From the NCBI GenBank assembly GCA_042218065.1, contig JBDGRL010000009.1:1-20075 (forward strand): a stretch of 20,075 bases of DNA. The letters run 5' to 3'. The stretch is from JBDGRJ01 sp042218065. Its GTDB lineage: Bacteria > Patescibacteriota > Patescibacteriia > Magasanikbacterales > UBA922. Shown piece after piece: positions 15,398 through 20,075 of this stretch (positions within the stretch are counted from its first letter, which is position 1; every line of letters starts with the position of its first letter). A program made the translations under genes and the position numbers. Below the pieces are notes generated by a model. It saw only the letters and a program-made list of their open reading frames with translations. It searched no databases and had not been told where the DNA came from.

Positions 15398-15805
15398 CTA
15401 TTCATCTCTGACTTTCAAAAATTTATCATAGTCTTTTATATAATCCACCGAAGAAGACTTTTTAGAGGATAATGCAAGCAAAATCGCATTGTCAGAAAAA
15501 TCTTTAAAATGGTGCCAGACGAGGTTGTTTACAAAAACCGCATCATCTTCTTGAGTTCTTGAACCATTTAGTTTAATTTCTTCTAAGCCTTCTCCTTTAT
15601 CAAATTCCAACTCACAAGTTCCCTGAACCATAATAAAAAATTCCTTCTGTTCTTTATGAGAGTGAGGAAAAACCTCTTCTGAAGTATTAGTTATATAATA
15701 TACTCTCTTTACCTCAAAATCTATTAGTGGGTCTAACTCAACATTATTTAATACAAAATTATTTCTTTCAATACAATCAATTTTATGAGACTCAAAATTA
15801 TTCAT
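15398..15805 (-). CDS. WxcM/FdtA-like cupin protein
   Basis: The 135-residue single-domain beta-barrel protein matches sugar 3,4-ketoisomerases of the FdtA/QdtA/WxcM type: the strand RVYYITNTSEEVFPHSHKEQ (34-53) with the paired histidines 48 and 50, EFFIMVQGTCELEFDKG (55-71), and the C-terminal SSVDYIKDYDKFL (118-130), where family members usually have a DYIRDYDEFL end. In characterised members the enzyme isomerises dTDP-4-keto-6-deoxyglucose. No dTDP-sugar genes are next to it; instead it overlaps a PLP enzyme gene by 8 nt and precedes a reductase-like gene, so here it may act on something else or on a sugar made elsewhere. Confidence 0.8.
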   Translation of the reverse strand: MNNFESHKIDCIERNNFVLNNVELDPLIDFEVKRVYYITNTSEEVFPHSHKEQKEFFIMVQGTCELEFDKGEGLEEIKLNGSRTQEDDAVFVNNLVWHHFKDFSDNAILLALSSKKSSSVDYIKDYDKFLKVRDE

Positions 15806-16739
15806 ATAGCTTTTCGCTTAAAATTCTATTAAAGCTATCCCAAGTATTAGTGACTACTGTACCGTTATCCCCTAATTTTTTAGCCTCTTCAATTGCCCAA
15901 TGGATATTAGCTCCAGAAGTCTTGCCTATTAAGTACCCCTTGCTGTGCATTTCTTTCATAGCTTCTTCTGCAGTTTCTTGATCTATAGTTCTCGTCTCGT
16001 CATACAGTTCCGGTTTAGCATTTGGAGCCAAAAGCTCAGCACCAAACCCAATCAAATTATGGGGTTCAAACTCATAGTCATAGTCATTTCGTTTAGCATC
16101 TATATGGGGTGCATACTCAGCCTCCCCTAGCACAACCTTTATATTCTTATCTTTTTCTTTCAACACCTGAGAAATTCCAGTAATGGTACCATAAGTTCCG
16201 GAGCCGCTGACAAATACATCAATATCTTCAATCTGGTTATAAATTTTTTCTCCCACTGGATGATATCCTCTTCTGTTATTTAAGTTTTCAGATTGGTTTA
16301 GCAAAATTCTATTCTCCGGCTCTTCTTCGATAAACTCTTCCGCCCTTTCTTTACAACCAACTATAAACTCATTTTCGGGGGTTAGATGTAAATCTGCTCC
16401 AAGTGCTTTTAGTATTTCTATTCTTTCATCACTCATATTTTCAGGCATAAATACGGAAAAATCATACCCTTTTTGAGCACAAATGAAAGCACCTGCTATT
16501 CCTGCATTACCTGTAGTATAATCTACGAATATAGTACTCTCATCTGCATTGCCCTGTTCTTCCTCCGCTTCAATCATAGACTTATATGAAAAAACCTTAT
16601 GGCTGCCGGTAGGACTGTGATGGAGTAAAGCTACATATATATCAGCTAGATCATCTCCATCTTCTAGGGATGGATTGAGATGTAAGATAGGAAAATTCCC
16701 TATTCTATCTAGCTCCGAATTAATTATATTTCTGTTCAT
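15798..16739 (-). CDS. PLP-dependent enzyme of the cysteine synthase / CBS family
   Basis: A fold-type II PLP enzyme of 313 residues. The likely Schiff-base lysine is Lys48 in SPTGSHKVFSYKS; the substrate loop is TTGNAG (75-80); the PLP phosphate cup is GSGTYGTITG (179-188); and TSGANIHWAIEEA (274-286) matches the C-terminal segment of CysK-like proteins. Typical cysteine synthases have NPGGSVKDR around the lysine, and this one has TGSHK, so the amino-acid substrate may differ. It is first in a three-gene operon with the cupin and the P5CR-like gene and diverges from a TrmB-type regulator. The enzyme class is clear; the reaction is not. Confidence 0.88.
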   Translation of the reverse strand: MNRNIINSELDRIGNFPILHLNPSLEDGDDLADIYVALLHHSPTGSHKVFSYKSMIEAEEEQGNADESTIFVDYTTGNAGIAGAFICAQKGYDFSVFMPENMSDERIEILKALGADLHLTPENEFIVGCKERAEEFIEEEPENRILLNQSENLNNRRGYHPVGEKIYNQIEDIDVFVSGSGTYGTITGISQVLKEKDKNIKVVLGEAEYAPHIDAKRNDYDYEFEPHNLIGFGAELLAPNAKPELYDETRTIDQETAEEAMKEMHSKGYLIGKTSGANIHWAIEEAKKLGDNGTVVTNTWDSFNRILSEKLYE

Positions 16740-16784
16740 ATGATAATTTTAGATATCAAAACTATTTTTAATAACTTACCTGCC

Positions 16785-16813
16785 AGCCTACCAAAACTTT
16801 AATAATCTGTCAA
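16785..16813 (-). promoter_or_regulatory. Promoter of the PLP enzyme-cupin-reductase operon
   Basis: On the minus strand a perfect TTGACA (16808-16813) and TAGGCT (16785-16790) are 17 bp apart. The -10 box is poor, which would fit a promoter needing or allowing regulation. A palindrome abuts the -35 box. The expected leader is about 40 nt. Confidence 0.5.
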
Positions 16814-16830
16814 GTATTTAGACAAAATAC
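16814..16830. promoter_or_regulatory. Candidate operator: GTATTT-5-AAATAC palindrome
   Basis: GTATTT AGACA AAATAC is a perfect 6-bp inverted repeat with a 5-bp centre, directly upstream of the -35 box of the minus-strand operon, in the space shared with the divergent regulator gene. Confidence 0.5.
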
Positions 16831-16841
16831 AAGTAATTAAG

Positions 16842-16865
16842 GTAATTTTAAAAATATAAAATTAC
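16842..16865. promoter_or_regulatory. Candidate operator: 9-bp inverted repeat GTAATTTTA/TAAAATTAC
   Basis: Two perfect 9-bp arms separated by 6 bp (AAAATA) end 8 bp before the -35 box of the TrmB-family gene. Its placement suits autoregulation. The low complexity of the arms makes chance less unlikely than for a mixed sequence. Confidence 0.5.
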
Positions 16866-16873
16866 AGAAAATA

Positions 16874-16902
16874 TTGACAATTAAGCTAAAATATCATATT
16901 GT
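16874..16902 (+). promoter_or_regulatory. Promoter of the TrmB-family regulator
   Basis: A perfect TTGACA (16874-16879) and TATTGT (16897-16902) are spaced by 17 bp, giving a leader of about 32 nt. Confidence 0.6.
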
Positions 16903-16940
16903 TTAACTTGTAAACACTTTTAATCACTAAAAAATAAAAA

Positions 16941-17681
16941 ATGGCAAAAAAGGAATTAAAAAATGCTCTCAAAACTCTAGATCTAACAGAAAAAGAAGCG
17001 AAAGTTTATTTATCAGCTCTGGAATTAGGAGAAGGCACAGTGCAAGAAATAGCAAAAAAATCTGGAGTAGCACGGACAAGCATATACAATTTTATAGATG
17101 ATTTAGAAAAAAAGGGGGTCATTAGTAAAATAAACAAAGAAAAACACTTCTTAATTGCTCCCGAAGACCCAGAAATATTGCTAAATAAAATAGAAAATAA
17201 AGCTGAAAAATTTAGAAATCTAATTCCTGAGTTTTTAAGCATAGATAACCAAAGCGAAAACAAACCAAAAATTAAGTTTTACGAAGGACTAGAAAATGGA
17301 GTACACCAAATATGGAATGACATATTAAGAACACCGGACATAGTAAGAGAGATGGCTGATTATAATAGAGTGACGACTGCAATTAGTAATGAAGTTTATA
17401 GAAATTATATAGATGAAAGAGTAGATCGCAACTTAGAAGCAAAAATAATAGCAAAGGCAGAACCTAATGCCTTTAATCTTAAAAAGAAAGATGATAAAGA
17501 GCTGCGCGAAACCAGATTGGTGGAAAGTGGTATTTTTGAAACCGAAATTTTCATATATAGAAATAAAGTTGCACTAATAAGCTTTAAGCAAGAGCCTTAC
17601 ATGGGAGTAGTCATAGAGGATGAAAAAATAAACAAAACTATGAAATGGATGTTTGATATGATTTGGAAAAGTTTGAAATAA
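16941..17681 (+). CDS. TrmB-family winged-helix transcriptional regulator
   Basis: The 246-residue protein has an N-terminal winged helix-turn-helix (about 10-72; LTEKEAKVYLSALELG, then VQEIAKKSGVARTSIYNFID as the recognition region), a short helical linker (about 75-100) and a C-terminal effector-like domain (about 108-246). This layout is that of TrmB regulators, which sense sugars or other small ligands in archaea and some bacteria. It is transcribed divergently from the PLP enzyme operon across 201 bp containing two palindromes, so it probably controls that operon and itself. The ligand is unknown. No hairpin terminator follows; the promoter of the toxin-antitoxin pair begins 10 bp after its stop codon. 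Confidence 0.88.
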   Translation: MAKKELKNALKTLDLTEKEAKVYLSALELGEGTVQEIAKKSGVARTSIYNFIDDLEKKGVISKINKEKHFLIAPEDPEILLNKIENKAEKFRNLIPEFLSIDNQSENKPKIKFYEGLENGVHQIWNDILRTPDIVREMADYNRVTTAISNEVYRNYIDERVDRNLEAKIIAKAEPNAFNLKKKDDKELRETRLVESGIFETEIFIYRNKVALISFKQEPYMGVVIEDEKINKTMKWMFDMIWKSLK

Positions 17682-17691
17682 CAATTTTTTA

Positions 17692-17719
17692 TTGACAGAC
17701 TTAATTTGTGTGTTATTAT
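17692..17719 (+). promoter_or_regulatory. Promoter of the toxin-antitoxin operon
   Basis: A perfect TTGACA (17692-17697) is followed after 16 bp by TATTAT (17714-17719), which is preceded by TGT (17711-17713), forming an extended -10. This is a strong-looking promoter with a leader of about 20 nt. Confidence 0.65.
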
Positions 17720-17724
17720 ATTAC

Positions 17725-17739
17725 TAAATTAGAAATTTA
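17725..17739. promoter_or_regulatory. Candidate antitoxin operator
   Basis: TAAATT AGA AATTTA is a perfect 6-bp inverted repeat covering the predicted transcription start, where an AbrB-type antitoxin could repress its own operon. AT-rich content makes chance possible. Confidence 0.4.
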
Positions 17740-17746
17740 ATAATTT

Positions 17747-18037
17747 ATGAACAACATCAGAAAAATACAACACAACCGACAGATTACCATCCCCAGCGAA
17801 ATTTTTGATAAGCTGGATCTCGAGAAGGGTGATTACATTCAAATCGAGGAACAAAACGGCGAGATAAAACTAAAACCAAAACAATTAATAGACAAAGATC
17901 AGGCTTGGTTTTGGTCTAATGAGTGGCAAAAGAAAGAAAAAAAAGCTCAAGAAGACCTAGAGTCAGGAAATGTAAGTGATTCTTTTGAGGATATAGAAGA
18001 GATGAAGCAAGCCTTTGAAGAAAGAAAAAATGAGTAA
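17747..18037 (+). CDS. AbrB/MazE-type antitoxin
   Basis: The 96-residue protein has an N-terminal SpoVT-AbrB swapped-hairpin DNA-binding domain (about 1-48: IRKIQHNRQITIPSEIFDKL, DLEKGDYIQIEEQNGEIKL). The C-terminal tail (50-96) has AWFWSNEWQKKE and then acidic helices, a tail I know from AbrB-fold antitoxins paired with RelE/ParE toxins. The tail would bind and block the toxin and the N domain would repress the operon. Its last 8 nt overlap the toxin start (ATGAGTAA), giving translational coupling. Confidence 0.87.
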   Translation: MNNIRKIQHNRQITIPSEIFDKLDLEKGDYIQIEEQNGEIKLKPKQLIDKDQAWFWSNEWQKKEKKAQEDLESGNVSDSFEDIEEMKQAFEERKNE

Positions 18038-18299
18038 GATTGAGATAAAAGCTACAGAAAGTTTTTATGAAGATTTGGAGGAACTAACGGAAGAACTTCA
18101 GAAGAAAACTTTCTCCAAGTTAAAGTTATTTCAAAAAAATACAAACCATCCTTCTCTTAGAGTAAAAAAGATTAAAGGTACTGATTATATCTGGGAAATG
18201 TCTATAAATATGCAATATAGAGTAACTTTTCAATGGAAAAATGAAACTACTATAATTTTAAGAAGAGTAGGAACTCACGATATTTTACAAAACCCTTAG
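18030..18299 (+). CDS. RelE/ParE-superfamily toxin
   Basis: Starting at the ATG at 18030 (MSKIEIKATESF) the protein is 89 residues. An upstream in-frame ATG at 18015 lies deep in the antitoxin gene and is less likely. Family features are the helical start (about 5-36), HPSLRVKKIKG (about 40-50), IWEMSINMQYRVTF (54-67) and the C-terminal IILRRVGTHDIL (74-85), which is typical of RelE-like mRNA-cleaving toxins. Activity cannot be judged, but basic residues and the GTHD end are retained. The gene order antitoxin-toxin and 8-nt overlap are standard. Its stop lies 3 bp from the end of convergent asnS. Confidence 0.87.
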   Translation: MSKIEIKATESFYEDLEELTEELQKKTFSKLKLFQKNTNHPSLRVKKIKGTDYIWEMSINMQYRVTFQWKNETTIILRRVGTHDILQNP

Positions 18300-18302
18300 A
18301 AA

Positions 18303-19598
18303 TTACGGTCTGATTCTATTCACCAACCTCGGAAAAGGAATAGTTTCTCTAACATGCTCTACACCACTTACCCAGCGTATAATCCGCTCAATACCGACAC
18401 CAAAGCCTGAGTGCGGCACCGAGCCATATTTTCTCAGATCCAAATACCAGTCGTAATTTTCTTTTTCCAGACCTTCCTCCTCTATTCTTTTTAGTAGAGT
18501 CTCATAATCGTCTTCACGCTGGGACCCGCCTGATATTTCTCCACCTTCCTCCGTAGCGATAAGGTCATTGTTCAGCATATAATCACCACTTTCATCTTGT
18601 TTCATATAGAAAGGTTTGAGCTGTTCGGGCCATTTCTCTATAAATATAGGTACATCACTGTCCTTGGTTAAAATAGCCTCATCATTGTTACTTAGATCAT
18701 CTCCGTATTCGATGTCTGAACCCATCTCCTGCAATCTTTCAATAGTCTCTCTGTAGGTCAAACGGACAAACTTATTATCTGCTACACTTTGCAGCTTATC
18801 TGTATCGCGATCAAGAACATCAAAGGCCCGACCGCAATTATCAAGGCACTCAGAGATAATGTGTTGTATCAGCTCTTCTTGTAGATCCATATTTTCTTCA
18901 TGCTCGATAAAGGCCGCTTCTGCGTCCATCATCCAAAACTCAGTTAGATGTCTTTTAGTAGTGCTCTTCTCTGCTCTAAAGACGGGACCAAAATCATAAG
19001 CTCTACGGACCGACATAATAGCAGCCTCTAGATACAGCTGACCGGATTGTGACAGATATGCCTCATCATCTTCAAAATACTCTACTTCAAACAGCTCCGT
19101 AGTATCTTCACAGGCATTGGGGGTAAAGATAGGGGCATCAGTCAAGGTAAAGTTATTTTTGTTCATATATCCCCTAATTGCCCGCACTATAGTATCCCTG
19201 ATCTTAAGTATTGCCCATTGTTTTGGATCTCGGATCCATAAATGCCGATTCTGTAGCAGAAAATCAGGTCCGTGTTCTTTGAGATCTATAGGGTATTTAT
19301 CTTCATTGAGGTGTATTATATCTAAATCAGATACTTGCAGTTCACACTCATCCTCCTTTTTAGCGTGGCTGGACACTTCCCCGGTAACCCTCACAGATGA
19401 CTCCTGAGTCAAGTCTTGTACTTTCTTCCAACCGTCTTCATCCAGATTATCTTCTTTTGCTACTGCCTGGATAAAGCCGGTGCCGTCACGAAGCTCCAAA
19501 AATACTATTCCTCCGGAAGAGCGCTTGTTGTACAACCAACCCTTAAGAGTAACCTCTTGGTCTACAAAGTCGGATATTTTTTTAATCTCGGTTTCCAT
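18303..19598 (-). CDS. asnS: Asparaginyl-tRNA synthetase
   Basis: Class IIb synthetase that charges tRNA-Asn with asparagine. The 431-residue protein has an OB-fold anticodon domain (about 1-100), class II motif 1 region near 128-160, motif 2 FGPVFRAEKSTTKRHLTEFW (203-222) followed by MMDAE, and motif 3 GFGVGIER (398-405) ending in the AsnRS-typical PFPRLVNRIRP. The FWMMD segment and PR..NRIRP end separate it from AspRS. It has its own promoter and sits between the csp terminator and the convergent toxin gene, without a terminator of its own. No Shine-Dalgarno motif; leader about 11 nt. Confidence 0.96.
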   Translation of the reverse strand: METEIKKISDFVDQEVTLKGWLYNKRSSGGIVFLELRDGTGFIQAVAKEDNLDEDGWKKVQDLTQESSVRVTGEVSSHAKKEDECELQVSDLDIIHLNEDKYPIDLKEHGPDFLLQNRHLWIRDPKQWAILKIRDTIVRAIRGYMNKNNFTLTDAPIFTPNACEDTTELFEVEYFEDDEAYLSQSGQLYLEAAIMSVRRAYDFGPVFRAEKSTTKRHLTEFWMMDAEAAFIEHEENMDLQEELIQHIISECLDNCGRAFDVLDRDTDKLQSVADNKFVRLTYRETIERLQEMGSDIEYGDDLSNNDEAILTKDSDVPIFIEKWPEQLKPFYMKQDESGDYMLNNDLIATEEGGEISGGSQREDDYETLLKRIEEEGLEKENYDWYLDLRKYGSVPHSGFGVGIERIIRWVSGVEHVRETIPFPRLVNRIRP

Positions 19599-19615
19599 AA
19601 ATATTTTTTAAAGTT

Positions 19616-19644
19616 AGTATAGAAGATTTTATATTTGTTATCAA
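19616..19644 (-). promoter_or_regulatory. Promoter of asnS
   Basis: On the minus strand TTGATA (19639-19644) and TATACT (19616-19621) are 17 bp apart, 17 nt before the ATG. The -35 box begins only 4 bp beyond the end of the csp terminator. Confidence 0.7.
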
Positions 19645-19648
19645 ATAG

Positions 19649-19677
19649 AAAAACCCCGTGCAAAACACGGGGTTTTT
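19649..19677 (-). terminator. Rho-independent terminator of the cold-shock gene (symmetrical)
   Basis: AAAAACCCCGTG and CACGGGGTTTTT form a perfect 12-bp stem around a 5-nt loop, with T tracts on both strands. It lies 17 bp after the csp stop and separates that gene from asnS. It could work in both directions, although no plus-strand gene leads into it. Confidence 0.92.
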
Positions 19678-19694
19678 GTTTTTTGGTTGAAAAG

Positions 19695-19898
19695 TTACGC
19701 TAGAGTAACATTTATAGCACTCTTGCCTTTGTCAGTATCTTCTACCTCAAATTCTACCTCATCTCCTTCTGAGAGGTCTTCAAACTCGACACCTTCAAGC
19801 TCACTAGCGTGGAAGAAGATATCGTCTTCTTCATCTTCTTCACCTTGACCGATAAAGCCGTAACCTCTATCGGTCAATTTAGCGATAATACCTGTCAT
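19695..19898 (-). CDS. Cold-shock-domain protein
   Basis: The 67-residue protein is a single cold-shock (OB-fold) domain, an RNA/ssDNA-binding chaperone. RNP1 is represented by RGYGFIG (11-17) and RNP2 by DIFFHASEL (26-34); GDEVEFEVEDTDKGKSAINV (45-64) completes the barrel. The usual KGTVKWFN start is replaced by MTGIIAKLTD. An acidic stretch (EEDEEDD, 20-26) lengthens the loop between the two RNP motifs, and the protein is strongly acidic overall. It is monocistronic, with a strong promoter, a leader of about 68 nt able to fold, and a strong terminator. Confidence 0.9.
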   Translation of the reverse strand: MTGIIAKLTDRGYGFIGQGEEDEEDDIFFHASELEGVEFEDLSEGDEVEFEVEDTDKGKSAINVTLA

Positions 19899-19922
19899 GT
19901 AGTGTAATTTGAATAAACGAAA

Positions 19923-19965
19923 CTTTATCTCGGAAAACCCGACTTCTGTCTTCCTCTAGATAAAG
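19923..19965 (-). promoter_or_regulatory. Structured 5' leader of the cold-shock gene
   Basis: In the minus-strand transcript CTTTATCT (19958-19965) can pair perfectly with AGATAAAG (19923-19930). Inside is a small CGG-GTTTT-CCG hairpin (19931-19941) and an AGAGGAAG segment (19950-19957). Cold-shock mRNAs of other bacteria carry temperature-sensing leaders; function here is inferred from position and fold only. Confidence 0.5.
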
Positions 19966-19972
19966 CAAGCAT

Positions 19973-20001
19973 AGTATAGCACAGTATGTGAGTCTTGTCA
20001 A
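19973..20001 (-). promoter_or_regulatory. Strong promoter of the cold-shock gene
   Basis: On the minus strand a perfect TTGACA (19996-20001) and TATACT (19973-19978) are exactly 17 bp apart, giving a leader of about 68 nt, the longest predicted in this window. Confidence 0.75.
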
Positions 20002-20075
20002 TGCAGCGCTGTTATGGCCATCCTCAACACCAATCGCAACACTTGTGATAAAATGTTGTTAAGTTTCATTTACCT

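Noticed and set aside
18015..18029. Earlier ATG for the toxin (MKKEK extension)
   Set aside because: The start at 18030 gives the usual ATGAGTAA overlap and the normal family N terminus.
20002..20075. Possible plus-strand promoter and short CAACA/TGTTG repeat at the window end
   Set aside because: No paired -35/-10 boxes at proper spacing, and the repeat is only 5 bp; the following gene is out of view.

Overview
The window is AT-rich bacterial DNA using the standard bacterial code (TGA is a stop, for example in scpA). The compact layout, overlapping genes, absence of Shine-Dalgarno motifs before the starts I checked, very short leaders and a large WCTA-motif protein of a type I associate with candidate-phyla-radiation genomes suggest a Patescibacteria (CPR) lineage. 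That placement is an inference; no rRNA is present.

Left part, 1-6400, almost all on the minus strand: a secreted Kazal-domain protein cut by the window edge; parB and parA; a tRNA-Leu(CAA) on the plus strand whose consensus promoter overlaps the divergent parA promoter; then scpA-scpB-D-Ala-D-Ala carboxypeptidase as an overlapping operon closed by a hairpin terminator. Upstream of scpA lies an unexplained 142-bp element with perfect 22-bp inverted ends and a GC-rich, strongly folded core. It is followed by a large polytopic GT-C-like membrane protein. The genes cover chromosome segregation, condensation and cell-envelope synthesis.

Middle, 6400-14600: a 935-residue protein with a GTGWCTAG motif, PcfJ-like in arrangement, then aspS. 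Divergent from aspS is a plus-strand operon: membrane-anchored DUF3179 protein with CPLC, TlpA-like thioredoxin lipoprotein, CcdA, a small two-helix membrane protein and a HAD phosphatase. The first four look like an envelope thiol-redox module.

Right part, 14560-20075: a minus-strand operon of a cysteine-synthase-like PLP enzyme, a WxcM/FdtA-like cupin and a pyrroline-5-carboxylate-reductase-like gene broken by one extra G. It diverges from a TrmB-family regulator across a 201-bp region with two palindromes next to consensus promoters. Next come an AbrB/RelE-type toxin-antitoxin pair, convergent asnS, and a cold-shock-domain gene with a structured leader and strong promoter. I see no gene in 20002-20075 or in the ~200-bp gap 6397-6596, where I also find no convincing promoter or terminator. 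No CRISPR array, insertion-sequence transposase, rRNA or recognisable parS site was found.
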